From contig OU612070.1 of the NCBI GenBank assembly GCA_914767715.1, forward strand, positions 2,437,501 through 2,501,500: DNA of 64,000 nucleotides, written 5' to 3'. The notes under the pieces were generated by a model. That model did no database searches and was not told the origin of the DNA. It saw only the letters and a list, made by a program, of their open reading frames with translations. The first letter of the stretch is position 1, and each line of letters opens with the position of its first letter. Source of the DNA: Membranipora membranacea (taxonomy: Eukaryota > Bryozoa > Gymnolaemata > Cheilostomatida > Membraniporidae). Of this stretch, positions 12,401 through 22,604 are shown piece by piece. The translations under genes and the position numbers were made by a program.

Positions 12401-13498
12401 ATGAAGAGGAGAGGAAGATGTCTGAGGAGTCGTCACGTAGACTGAGAGTAGATGAGTTACTCTATCATCAGGATATGCTGAAGCGAGAGATGATGGACGC
12501 TAAGAATAGACTTATGGTTCCAGCCGGACACTGGAATTATGAGTGTAAGTTAGATTGTTTTATCAAAATGTTTAATGTGTATGACAAACCTTTTGTAACG
12601 CTTCCGATACCTCATTCAATACACAGGATTGCAGTCATTGAAAATTCTACTAAAACTAAGAAGCATTGAAATATTTTACACAACATGTAATTTCAAAGTC
12701 AAGGTTCAACCAAGCTATAAATAACAATTGCCAAAACAGAGATAATTTTATTTTTATTAATGTCATTCAATTTGTAGCTGTGGGACAATCATCTGACCAC
12801 ACCCCATGTCCTGATAAAGGGCTAAGTTGTGAGTGGGTTATATTCATTCATAGTTGTCTGCTCTTGGGATTTTCAGTGGGACAACTCCCTGCTTTGCTCA
12901 ATCTTGCACTTCAGTTTTATTAGAAGCAGTTATAATTTGCTTCTTTCGCTTCTACATTTTGCGATGCTAATTTGCAAATAGTTTTCACATTTTTTGCATT
13001 GGTGATTGGTCTTGTTCCATGTGCTTGTATGTTTTCCATGTCCGTATAGCAGATTGAGCAGCAGTGCAACTGTACAACCTAGACAATTATACCAATTACG
13101 TGTATGGCTAAGAATCATTGAGTTGTTTGTGCAAGAACATGTTCAAAGTGCAAAAAATTAAATGATATTCATAATCATCATAATTTGCATAAAGTTTTAC
13201 TCCCCGGCAATACTAACCAAGTTATGCAGTGACCAGCCACATTATTGATAACAAAGTGACAGCAGTTGTGAAACCTTTTATGGCTAATGTTGATATAATT
13301 CGATCATAAATAATACAATAAATATAATGATGCGTGTTTGATAAATATTGTTGTTTATTTACAGTACACGTAGCATCACAGATTGAGAGGCGTAACGATG
13401 AAGGGTACCTCGAAGCCTTAGAGAAAGAGACACTTATATTACAGAGGCGGGTGGATGCCTGCAAGTCTCGCATCATGTTAGTCACGTCAATACTGTAA
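264..13498 (+). CDS. KIF26: KIF26/VAB-8-type atypical kinesin, 5' end missing, 16 exons
   Basis: Exons: 264-462, 2719-2922, 3282-3375, 4361-4558, 5699-5872, 6251-6485, 6790-6955, 7267-7555, 7756-8392, 8620-8785, 9195-9329, 9593-10678, 10983-11128, 11623-11840, 12314-12544 and 13365-13498. Every junction is GT-AG and phases chain without a stop, giving about 1,436 residues here. The first exon opens at an acceptor in mid-codon, so the start lies left of the window. The order is a short lead, a kinesin motor, a very long Ser/Pro/Lys-rich tail and a charged C-terminus. Diagnostic KIF26 signatures are SELRAP before the switch region, GGRSRLHFID in place of DLAGSE, AARIHRM at the motor end, SSEQSVDTVI after it, SSGYESM in the tail and CKSRIM near the end. 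Vertebrate KIF26A/B and nematode VAB-8 act in cell and axon migration and signalling, binding microtubules with little or no ATPase activity; that role is inferred here. Family assignment is firm, A versus B is not. Confidence 0.93.
463..2718 (+). other. KIF26 intron, 2.26 kb
   Basis: AT-rich non-coding sequence between the pre-motor exon and the first motor exon. A short duplicated GATGGCGCGATGTGATGGCGCGATGG-like tract (about 1663-1687) is the only local repeat seen. No convincing extra exon was found on either strand. Confidence 0.7.
2719..6955 (+). CDS. KIF26: KIF26 motor domain (six exons) with degenerate nucleotide switches
   Basis: The exons 2719-2922, 3282-3375, 4361-4558, 5699-5872, 6251-6485 and 6790-6955 carry the kinesin fold. 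The first strand is VTVGVRLRP. FAFDSVFG precedes DGCVISFG and the P-loop GQSKTGKS, which is split by the intron after 3375. Switch I keeps only SSHLLFTLHIYQ of the usual NxxSSRSH region. Switch II reads LHFIDVGQCAKS, so the catalytic DLAGSE acid is absent. ESKLATLLKDSVG corresponds to the SKLTxLLxDSLG helix, and AARIHRMK ends the head. Retention of GKS with loss of the switch chemistry matches the known ATP-hydrolysis-deficient KIF26 motors, which can anchor to microtubules rather than walk. Confidence 0.93.
7267..11840 (+). CDS. KIF26: KIF26 tail, low-complexity Ser/Pro/Lys-rich region (seven exons)
   Basis: The exons 7267-7555, 7756-8392, 8620-8785, 9195-9329, 9593-10678, 10983-11128 and 11623-11840 encode about 890 mostly disordered residues. 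An Arg-rich patch and SSEQSVDTVIFVP follow the motor. Exon 7756-8392 holds a three-copy 15-bp in-frame repeat giving HVTPG units, and WVDGPTAFRKN. Exon 8620-8785 is His-rich with a CYKCG pair. The 1,086-base exon 9593-10678 has an acidic first half and a Lys/Ser/Pro-rich second half. SSPYR, CSDNSS and SSGYESM in 10983-11840 are conserved KIF26 tail motifs. In vertebrates the tail binds signalling partners; here that is inferred from homology. Confidence 0.88.
8171..8212 (+). repeat. 15-bp tandem repeat inside KIF26 coding exon, ~2.8 copies
   Basis: The unit TCATGTGACACCTGG recurs at 8171, 8186 and 8201 (last copy partial). It adds HVTPG pentapeptides without changing frame and looks like a recent slippage expansion in a disordered tail. 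Confidence 0.95.
9438..9470 (+). repeat. (CATAGA)n microsatellite in a KIF26 intron
   Basis: About five head-to-tail copies of ACATAG lie in the intron between exons 9195-9329 and 9593-10678. A short TTATTG/TTGTTA repeat lies about 60 bases further right. Confidence 0.9.
12314..13498 (+). CDS. KIF26: KIF26 C-terminal charged/coiled-coil exons and stop
   Basis: Exon 12314-12544 encodes a highly charged helix (RLRQRHEEERK, then LKREMMDAKNRLM), probably coiled coil. It ends GAG T, which joins TA CAC at 13365 to give a Leu codon. Exon 13365-13498 continues with ALEKETLILQRRV and CKSRIMLVTSIL, then TAA at 13496-13498. This short ending, a Glu-rich helix followed by CKSRI, is the usual KIF26 terminus, so the 3' end of the gene is complete. 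Confidence 0.9.
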
Positions 13499-13499
13499 A

Positions 13500-13505
13500 A
13501 ATAAA
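13500..13505 (+). promoter_or_regulatory. AATAAA next to KIF26 stop codon
   Basis: AATAAA begins two bases after the TAA stop. If used, the 3' UTR would be only about 20 bases. A second AATAAA at 14048-14053 is an alternative poly(A) signal. Confidence 0.4.
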
Positions 13506-14855
13506 GACTTGGTAACATTAGTCCTCATGTCTTATAAGGTTTTTGCTTGATGTGCACTCTCCTGTCTGTTTTCATCAAGCCTGGTTCCAAGGCTGCATCA
13601 GGAATTGTCTCTCCATGCAACCATATATCAATCTTTTAATTCTAATCAAATCTGTCTAACTGAAGGTGCTGTTCATTGCAATGTAAACTAATGTTTTTCA
13701 TTCTAACTCTATAATTATATGAAATGATAACTTTCAATTTAAAGTTTGGCAACAGCCATGACTCAATCCAGCTCACACACCAGCCTCACGCCGGCAATTA
13801 GATTTTTTAACTCTGAATTGAAAGGTTCAATGGCCGGGCATTATACTGGCCAACAACAACCTTATGCCACTTAGTGTTTTCTATGGCCATTTTTTAAGGG
13901 TATTGAATTACCACAAAAGCTTGTATTTTGTAAATAATTTTCTATGTGTGATAAAAACACATTCTTGTGCAGATTATACTTTTCTAAGCTTTATTATTAT
14001 TTTTGTTGATCTCTTTCATGTTATTATTTATTGATAGTATCCAGAGAAATAAATATTTTTATTTGTTTGATTGATTGTTATACCTGAATGTTTAATTGCC
14101 CAGTGCAGTTATGGTACTGTAGCATCAAAAATTCACTAAAACCCACTAAAATGTATACTGTGTAAAGCTTCCGTACAAATCTCAGCCCTGTTAGTGCAGG
14201 CAACTTATACTTCTGAATGTTCACATGGAGCCTTAGATAAACTAGGTCCACATACAAACTGCTTGCAGATTGTCTGTGTGATACTGGTCTCTCAGCACCG
14301 CAGCGACCAGTTGCAGGGCTCTCAACCTGGGAGGATCCAAATGCTGAGTCGCAGTGGTGGCACATCAAAGGCGCAAAACGCCCTGTGTATGAACAGCTTA
14401 GGGGTTTGGGGCTCTATTAGCCTTCCCAACAAGGTTCGGCCGCTGAAACCCTACTTGTTACCCTAGAGAGCAATACAGGGCTCTTCAGATGAATTCCATT
14501 GTCAATTTACATATAGTAGCAGCTCGATCGACCAAAAATCAACTGTATAATCTGGAATTCCCATCTAGATGATTATGAAGGGAGATCTGAGACTTCAGCT
14601 CATATTCTGAAATCTCTTGAATTGAACCCGAAAATCCGAGTAACTCGGCTAAATCTGAGTGGCCCATATTGACCTATTTGCCTATAACCTTTGAAAACTA
14701 ACACTTTCTGATTGCGGTGGGTCCGGTTTTCAGCGCGAGAACTCAAGAGCATTTGGATCAATCCAAACGTTACGTACGGCGCTAAAAATGAGCAACCCAA
14801 AATGGGTGCACATGTGCAAAGGGGACTACACAGCAACGCATGTAAATGTTTGCAC
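13506..14855. other. Intergenic stretch downstream of KIF26
   Basis: No supported gene. Near 14040-14080 an AATAAA is followed by ATTTG and GATTGATTG, which resembles the 3' tail of a CR1/L2-like LINE in + orientation (compare the minus-strand fragment at 28724-29100), but no coding part was recognised. The rest is AT-rich, apart from a slightly GC-richer patch at 14280-14460. Confidence 0.5.
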
Positions 14856-15449
14856 ATCCAGATGCAAAGTTTGTGCTGGCATCATATCCATTATCTCAAA
14901 GCTACACAGAGCCCTCCCAGACCCAGAACCGCTGGGCATGCTGGTAAGTGACTAATGTGTCCCTGAAGTTATCTTAGACTGTCTGTCCGATGTCTAATTA
15001 AACTTTTGTTATTAGCTGCGTCTCTCTTTTCCTGTATGACAAAGTGAACCCAGACCAGACTGTCTTCTGGAGGTTATCTCAGCACCCAGACTGTCTTCTG
15101 GAGGTTATCTCAGCACCCAGACCAGACTGTCTTCTTGAGGTTATCTCAGCACCCAGACCAGACTGTCTTCTTGAGGTTATCTCGAGATGATGTGTTAGTA
15201 AAACAGCACACCACACTCAGCAACAAGATTATCGATCTTTTGTTGACCTTGGTCAGCTGATTAGCTGGTCACACAGACACTGGGTATCCACCAGAGACCA
15301 TAGATATTCTCAGGAAAATCTTTGATGGCATTATAGATAATGATGACCAGATACTATACATGAAGTTACTGTTTCTGCTAACAGTGTGTGTTCTAGCCCT
15401 ATGCCAGTATCTGTATTTCCTGTATGTTTTATCCAAACAGGACAACAGG
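14856..15449 (+). pseudogene. Decayed coding-like stretch with 36-bp repeats, unrecognised family
   Basis: An exon-like segment ends at a GTAAGT donor near 14944. A second opens after TTATTAG at 15015 and runs to a GTAGGT donor at 15450. The second reads LFLYDKVNPDQTVFWRLS, then repeats that block, then continues through KQHTTLSNKIIDLLLTLVS, a TGA, and GHTDTGYPPETIDILRKIF to a hydrophobic segment (LLFLLTVCVLALCQYLYF). Four units start ACCCAGACCAGACTGTCTTC. Three are 36 bases (12 codons) and one lacks five bases, breaking frame. The in-frame stop and the five-base loss suggest a relic. The two segments do not join in phase, and I do not recognise the protein. Confidence 0.35.
15046..15183 (+). 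repeat. 36-bp tandem repeat, four copies
   Basis: Units begin with ACCCAGACCAGACTGTCTTC and end GGTTATCTC. The second unit lacks the five bases of ACCAG, giving 31 bases. Copies 3 and 4 share a TTCTTG variant against TTCTGG in copies 1 and 2. Confidence 0.92.
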
Positions 15450-15599
15450 GTAGGTCGATCACTAAAGTGTGTGTTGTAGAAGTGTCAACGTAGCAAACGA
15501 CATGCAAATACTAAAATCTTTTCTGGTAATGATGAGCAAAGTGTCTAAATCTTAAAGTAATATCAGTATCATAAACTATTCGCTTTAAATCCCTCAAAT

Positions 15600-15912
15600 T
15601 CTTTTGCGGTGCCATTCTAACACCACAAATTGTAAAATTGCCCCTCGATTCTCTCATAGGGGACCTGTGATTAAATTAGTCCGAGCTGGCTCTTTTTTGC
15701 CCAGCACTTCTTTTGGTGAAATAAATATTAAAAAACTAAACTATGTAGATCCCACAATTTTTGTTGCCTTTGCCATTAAAACACCACAAAGTGCAAAACA
15801 CAAACTCTTCTCCTCCATATCCGCTAGACAGCCTGTCATTAAATTAATCCAAACTGGCTCTTTTTTGCCAAGTTCTTGTTTTTTGCAAATAAATATTCTA
15901 AAAAAGTAAATA
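15600..15912 (+). repeat. Diverged ~165-bp tandem duplication, two copies
   Basis: Copy 1 (about 15600-15745) and copy 2 (about 15770-15912) share CACCACAAA, a motif like GTCATTAAATTAATCC, TGGCTCTTTTTTGCC and AAATAAATATT near the end. One reading frame stays open across both, giving two related peptides (PVIKLVRAGSFLPS and PVIKLIQTGSFLPS). It has no splice context or known family. Confidence 0.75.
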
Positions 15913-16773
15913 ATTAATGGTTAACAACTTGTATGTTGAAATACCATGTTTTGACTTCCAGGTTGTCAACAGGAAGAGAGAAGATGACGAATACCATGAC
16001 CCCTGATGACCCCTGGTGGTGTGTGCACTTTAGATGATCAATCATTATCATATGGCTCATAACTCTCAACAACATCTCTAATGACTGTATTTGACGTAAC
16101 CATCTCAACCACTAAGATCATTTCATCATTGGCTTAGATATAGAGACAGTATAATCGACTTTGAGCCCTGGGCGGCAAAACTTGGTAAGCAGTCGTCAAC
16201 ACTTGCATTTATAAATAAATCTATGTCATAGACCTTATCTTCTCGCTTGAAAGCCCAGGGCTCTAGGCATATCAAGCCTCGCTTGCAATAAGACTGTTAT
16301 TTGCCAGTTAATTAAATATAGGGTAGGGCGTTTACAGTTATGTATGAATAATTATATTGGCTCTAAGGCTAAGATATATTGTTTACTATTGTGTAAATGA
16401 GTCAGTAAGCTTTCACTGTTACACTAAATGGTTATTTATGTTCCGAGGATATTAACCCTTGGTTCATATGGCATTTTGTCCTCAAGGAACAACAACGTGT
16501 TTACAGAAAGGGTGCTCACTTTTGAATAGAATCCTGACTACTTATAACTTAGAACATTAAAAGGAGCAACATCATTGTTACAGTCTGCTTACTACAAACC
16601 CGACAACCTGAGAACTCGCTTAAACATCGCTGACAACTCGATACTCCGCTTACTCTGCTACCTACGCTTCCAATTATCACAGAAGACTTTGTCTTGTTTT
16701 CTTCATCATAAGTTGCTGGTCACAGCTTGAATAAAGCTGTCGAGTTGAGGAGAACATTAAAATAAGAGACAGT
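15913..16773. other. Region upstream of the LC3 start codon
   Basis: No gene recognised. This is the intergenic stretch that should contain the LC3 promoter and 5' UTR. No clear TATA box or start-site motif could be fixed by eye. Confidence 0.5.
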
Positions 16774-19700
16774 ATGAGTCCGAGCATATACCAAGCAGTC
16801 GATCAACCTCCAGTGTCATTCAAACATAAAAAGCCATTTGGTAAGTGTAAACAGCTAACACCATCACATTTAAAACATTGATTAAATTCACCTTTTCTTC
16901 TCCCAATCCTATGTTAGTTTGATCTATCACATTTTTGACCTTGGTACTCGATGGAAAGCTAGAATGATGCTTACACTATCCGAACGCTGCACTTAGGGCT
17001 CTCAGCAAAGACAGAGCCCATTATTGTCATTGCTAGATCTGGAATTTAGTTATTGGTAGGCGTAGGCTCAATATGCATTATCCTTATAGCTTGATCATGC
17101 TGAAGCTGTTGCGGGTTTTCTCTTAGTAACTGGTGTAGTGTTGAAAGTCATTGCAACAGGTAGTCTAGGCATTCAATACACCACGCTACTACAAATAATA
17201 TTGTGAGTTTAATTGCAGATCAGCTATGATTACATGTTCCACCCCAATTAATGAGCTGAATCTTTTCATGATGTTGTGCTATATTTAGGCCTAGCTGAAT
17301 AACCCCCAATTTTCACTCTCTATTGTTAAGTTTATGGCCAACGGCATTTTTTTCTTTAACTCCTCATCTAAACAGCCAGGGACAAGCGGGACATTTTATG
17401 GTACATCTCTAAATTTCTTATTAAATAAATAGTGCAATTAAAGGTTTAAAATTGACAGTCCATTATATTGTTGAGAACTGACAGTTGAGCTGGTTGTTGT
17501 GATAGCTCAAGATGCCAGCTATAGTTGATGACAGCCTGTGATTGTATTTATCTTGATAAGGGGTTGCTGGGGCCTACATTGCTGTTGCTGAGTAGTTCCC
17601 ACATGTAACATAATGTTTACTCAGTTACAGGGTCATCTAATTATTATCACTGCATCTAGTTCCAATATTTGATTTCTTGAATTTAGTCAATATTACCAGG
17701 AGTGATGGGGCTCTGTGAGTGATATCCATAAAGTGGACAATGGTCAACAAACACTTGAATCACCAGAATTACAGACAACAGTTTTAGGTGCAAGCAGTTG
17801 TCCCTTGTGAGGAATAACATGTTATCCCTTTTCTCTACATTTTTGGCCATCGTTTAGGTTATACGCCTTGGAACCTTAAACACTTTCAGGAATTCAGTTT
17901 TGACATTCCTTTATATTCAATGACACAACATCTTCTGTTTTACAGCAATAAGGAAACAAGAAGCGTCAGACATAAGAGAGAAATACCCAGAGAAGATTCC
18001 TGTAAGTTATCCCACCTTGTTTTGTTTTTCAGCCAATGCAATTTAAGCTTGCAAACAATCTCCTTATCTCGCATACAGACCGTGTTTCACAAGCATGTAA
18101 TTTTCTTGCGATTTGTTCTTTCCTATAGCAGTGATGTTTGCAGCTGTAGTCTTTTAAAAATTATGGAGACGATGACAGGCAAAAAACATGAAGGCCATCT
18201 AGACCATAGGAATGTGATAAATTTAGAGTGCTATTAACTTGCCCAACTCTTCATGATATATGTGATAATTTGCAATGGGGCATGTAAAAATCGCCTCATG
18301 TAGCAGCACCTTTAGAAGGAGGTGCCAACTATGGCCCTAGTCATGATTAATGGTTTAGCGAAATCTGGTTCAATACACGGTTTATTACTCTTGGTTTACA
18401 CATTCTCTACTATAGTCTACCATTTACACCATGCTGTCACACAAGATTCCCACATCACCACACGGGCCAACAGCACTCAATGGTCGTTAGTCACATTCTC
18501 AATTTTGAGTAACAAATTCTGGATTTCAATACCGTTCTATACCTACTGAACCTTCATCATGCCGTCTATGAACACAGAGGCATTTTATAATAACCATTCT
18601 TTCTGCTTTGATAGTCCAAAAAGTTTGACGGCTCCAAACTCAATTTTGTGGCTTAAACAAAAGATGGAAACTAGAGTGGCCTGTAACTAAAGCTGAATCA
18701 GAGGTTATGATTCATGAACTTTTTAAGGGTATCTCATTGACTATAATTTGCGCCCTGGTGCTCCTCTTTGTTAGCGGCCGTGTCCTCATGAAGTGCTCTG
18801 TGAGTGATCATGAAGTGGACATGAGGCATACTTACTCAGATCCCGAACATTGATGAGTGAAATTTCAATCATCATAGGGCCTAGCTAAATCAACCTACCA
18901 GCATCTCCTTTGTTTAGCTGGCAATCTGTTCAAAGTTTGCATTTTAGTCCCAGCAACATCCCAGAAACTAATCCTTAAATAATAAAATATGTTGTATGGA
19001 AGATTAGGCAAGAATGAAAATCAAGCTTTCCAACATTTGTATTGTGGATTCATGTCAGAATATAATTGTGTATTATAATAATATGTATGTTTTTCTCATT
19101 TTGCAGCTTATAGTTGAGAAATATCAAAAAGAAAAATCTCTGCCAAAGTTGGAGAAATCAAAATTCTTAGTGCCCAAAGAAATTACAGTGTCACAATTCG
19201 TCACAATTATCAGGTAAGATAATAGAAATAATAATAATAATTGAAATGCAAAGTCACACTCTTATAGGCCTAGCATGGAAAATACTAAATAGAAAGACAT
19301 CTTGTAAGGGACAGTGAATCAATTAAAGTTTCTGAATTTCACTTCTAGCAGCCTAGCTCTAATTTACCGCTAGGCCATATGTACAGCTCCTCCAGTAGGT
19401 AGGTTATGTGTGTCATGTTTAAGCTGAAGCGGGACTTAGGTAATAACAAACAAGCTAATGTCCATGATCACTTATGGGAACACAGAGCATTCAATTTTCC
19501 ATATTGCTAGATGGCTCATATTTCCCTACATCCTTACCATCAGAATTAATGAATGATGGTAAAGTTTGTCTAAACAAATTATCTACTCATCTAGATGGAT
19601 TCTCTTCCACCGATGTTTTAGGGTTTATGGCTGAGGTTTTAATTATTTTATTCACCGCCACCTGACCAGGATAAGACCCTATTGGGAGATTTATGTGTCA

Positions 19701-20945
19701 AGTCTCATCAAATTGTCAATAGTTACTGTGATGACATTCCGACACAGTCCATCAGTGAAATCACTTAGATAGTGATTAGATGTGATTTACTTGTCAAGTA
19801 GTTGAGATTAGATTTTCTTCTCTGGGAGACTATCTAATAAATCCCTGAGACTAGTGTAACGAAGTCCTAATATTTGAGATGTAGAGAATCTTATCACCTT
19901 GTTTGTTCATGCCTGGTGGTACCTGTTTATCTGTACCAGCTACTAAAATCAAATTTTAGCACAATAATAGTGTTGATTTGTTAATGACTTGGTGACAATA
20001 CTGAGCGACGGCAAGCTAAGTTGGTTTTGTCTGCATTTGGAGTTGTGTCTCTCGGCCGACTAGACAAAACCTGGTACCTTGAATGCAGTGCAAATAGACC
20101 GGATATTATGTGTGCTGAAACTTCAGTAATGTAGGCTACCTATTGAGCTTTGGCAATGTCAGACACCAGCAATAGGATTTGAGTTTATAGGTGTCCATGG
20201 ATCGTAAATATTAGGCTGCAAATATTAGGCTGCGTTTGAATGTTAAGTTTCAAGAGATTTGTTATTGTAGCATTAAAACCCTGTGCAATGTATACTGAAA
20301 AAGTTAAAAGTTTATATCCTGCTAGTTAACTTTAGCTAGCACATAGAGGCGTAAAGAACAGGCTTGTATCATTAGAAATGAAGCTCTGACACCATCCAAT
20401 TTTCTTGTCAAGACAAAGTTCGTTGCCAACTGAATTAGGATGTCTGTCTGCCATTCTGATGAAGTACATTGTAGAACAACGTATGACTAGGGTTGGGTGT
20501 TTTTGCAACAGTTACCATTGTAGGAGTTCATTGCTATGACCAAGGGAAACTTTTCCTTGCCTTGTGTATTACGTTAACACTGTGAAACATTACAACACCA
20601 AAATGGTAGATTGGTGCCTAAAATATGGGATCGTCCTCTCCCTCAACCATAAAAGTGATTGAATCCTTTGAAAGATTTGTATCAATTTGCATTAATATCC
20701 CCTTGCCACCCAATACTGGTGTCAAAATGTCATGACATAATGTCACTATAACTATTATAATCAATATTTCATCTTCTTCTTGCAGGAACAGAATGCAGCT
20801 TCATCCCAACCAGGCGTTTTACTTACTTATAAACAATCGAGCCATTCCGAGCATGTCCTCAACCTTAGCTGAGTTATACAGAGACGACAAAGACAGGGAC
20901 GGTTACCTGTATATGACCTACGCCTCCCACGAGATGTTTGGTTGA
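16774..20945 (+). CDS. MAP1LC3C: LC3C-like ATG8 autophagy modifier, complete, four exons, C-terminal Gly exposed
   Basis: Exons 16774-16840, 17946-18001, 19107-19213 and 20786-20945 total 390 bases, encoding 129 residues plus stop. All junctions are GT-AG with matching phases (1, 0, 2). ATG8 proteins are ubiquitin-like modifiers joined to phosphatidylethanolamine on autophagosomes, where they bind cargo and LIR receptors. The N-terminus is a basic helical lead. AIRKQEASDIREKYPEKIP starts the ubiquitin fold, then VEKYQKEKSLP, KSKFLVP and the C-terminal YLYMTYASHEMFG. KFLVP, FVTIIRNRM and TLAELYRD match LC3C better than LC3A/B or GABARAP. The stop TGA follows the glycine codon directly, so there is no peptide for ATG4 to remove. 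An N-terminal lead longer than GABARAP's supports the LC3 branch. Confidence 0.92.
16841..17945 (+). other. LC3 intron 1
   Basis: Donor GTAAGTGT at 16841, acceptor TTTTACAG at 17945. Non-coding; no repeat or element recognised. Confidence 0.75.
18002..19106 (+). other. LC3 intron 2
   Basis: Donor GTAAGTTA directly follows the proline codon at 18001 and acceptor TTTTGCAG ends at 19106. Open stretches inside it lack family resemblance. Confidence 0.75.
19214..20785 (+). other. LC3 intron 3
   Basis: Donor GTAAGATA, acceptor CTTCTTGCAG. AT-rich and non-coding, with a duplicated AATATTAGGCTGC near 20206-20232. Nothing else recognised. Confidence 0.75.
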
Positions 20946-21798
20946 TAGAATCAAGTTCACAGAGAACGAATTTTTTTGCAAAAAAATGTTGTTTGCAGTT
21001 TGGAGAGAGAAGCGATCGTATGGGTTTTGATTCAGAATGAGCGAGTTGAGTAACCAGTTCCATTTTTCACAGTTTTTTGTCGAATCACTCAACCGCTAAC
21101 AACAAGAACAAATTTCTGAGGGGTCACCTGTATCATGTTATAGAAGACATGGTTTTACCTGATCTTCTACCTTAATAGTTGAGCGTAATTGTTTTATTTT
21201 TTGTGCATTCATCTGCTTAGTATTATTCTGCATAGTTGTGATATTTTAGCTCAAAAGTTGTGTGAGTATTTACTTATTTCACTGCCTTCTCAACTTTCTC
21301 AACCTTATCACCCACTCCCTTCCGGTACTTGGTTGGATACAAACCAATTATGTTCACTCATGTTCTTTTTTATGTAAATTTTGTGGTATAAACAACCAAT
21401 TTTATTATCATATTGGATGTTATTTATTGTAATATCAGCAAATCAATCAATGCACTGATGAGTAAAGCCAAATGGATCCATGTTCGATTTTCTCTGCTGA
21501 AGCATGAGCATATAACTCTAAAGTATATCGTTTAAATCCATATAAGTGATGACCAACTTACTTATGCTGAAATGATGATAACACCCTCAAAGACAATAAC
21601 ATCACTGCATTAGCCAATTAGGGGTAGTAAAGTATTGACATGTAGTTCCCAAAGCAAATGATGTGGCAGAGCCATCAGTAGAGCAGTGCTGACAGGGAGG
21701 CAATGATGCCATTAGGACATAGAGCTTTTGACTATATATATGTATGTTTGGTTTAATATCGAAGTTCGTCAAGGATCACAGTAAAGCCAAGTATGGCC
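20946..21798. other. LC3 3' flank
   Basis: Non-coding. No canonical AATAAA was seen just after the stop. No feature recognised up to the hAT-like element at 21807. Confidence 0.5.
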
Positions 21799-21806
21799 TA
21801 AGGAAG

Positions 21807-22596
21807 CAGGGCTGTATCCATGGGTTTTGAAGTGGTAGGGCCAGGGGGCTGGGTGAGTCTTCCTGCTAGGGGGTATGGGGGACCCCCCAAGGAAAATTTC
21901 AATATTCAGGGTCAGTTTTCATGCATTCTAGCCCTTTTTGAGAAGAAAATTGACAAGAAATTGGCCACAGGGATTTTTGGGTTACAGGAAGGTCATCATT
22001 TTATTCCCTACCGGGATCAATACTTAGAATTGAAATTGTTCGGTGAACATATTATGGAGTGTGGATAGAGGATGCACAGTATAAAATATGGAAAAGCTTA
22101 CAGGAGAAGAGGAGGATAAACAGTCATTCAAATATATGATATTGTTAAATTGACCATGAATCGAAATTCTGATTTTATTGACCACCACGATGCCATGAAA
22201 TGTCAACATTAAATTTGACAAGCTCAATCTCCCTCTGCAACCAACTTAGGACTGCAATGTTCAGAGGCTGTATGTTCAAGTTTGGCCCAAGTTGTGTTTT
22301 AAGGAGGGCCATGGAGCTGAAGGATAGCTCACATGTTCCCGTTTTAGATGTATTGATGAACTCTAAACCTCATAACAAGCTGAGATTTGCCATTATAAAA
22401 CAGCTTCATCAGTGCTATATCTTCATAATCCCTACATATGACACAAGAGGCGCCCCTGAGCACCTGTTATCGAAACATGTAAATAGAGTCAATGTGTATT
22501 TATAACACTTGTGGCAATTTTTGGAGTTTTTTCAAAATTGAAATCTGAAAAAGAGGTAGGGTCATGGCCCCCTGGCCCACTCTGAATACACCACTG
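21807..22596. mobile_element. hAT-like non-autonomous DNA transposon, 790 bp
   Basis: The left end reads CAGGGCTGTATCC and the right end, reverse-complemented, CAGTGGTGTATTC. Both carry GGGCCAGGGGGC a little further in. The flanks are TAAGGAAG (21799-21806) and TAATGAAG (22597-22604), an 8-bp target duplication with one mismatch, the hAT hallmark. The internal open frame (21820-22068) shows no transposase features. The imperfect ends suggest an old copy. Confidence 0.8.
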
Positions 22597-22604
22597 TAAT
22601 GAAG

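Noticed and set aside
14194-14466. Plus-strand 90-residue frame in KIF26 3' flank
   Set aside because: No splice sites in phase, no known motif, and the region looks like ordinary intergenic sequence.
18322-18549. Open stretch in LC3 intron 2
   Set aside because: No family resemblance and no splice context; it lies between two phase-consistent LC3 exons.
20827-21092. Minus-strand open frames over LC3 exon 4
   Set aside because: They are antisense shadows of the conserved LC3 C-terminal exon and its flank.
21820-22068. 83-residue open frame as a gene
   Set aside because: It lies wholly inside the hAT-like element and shows no transposase motif.
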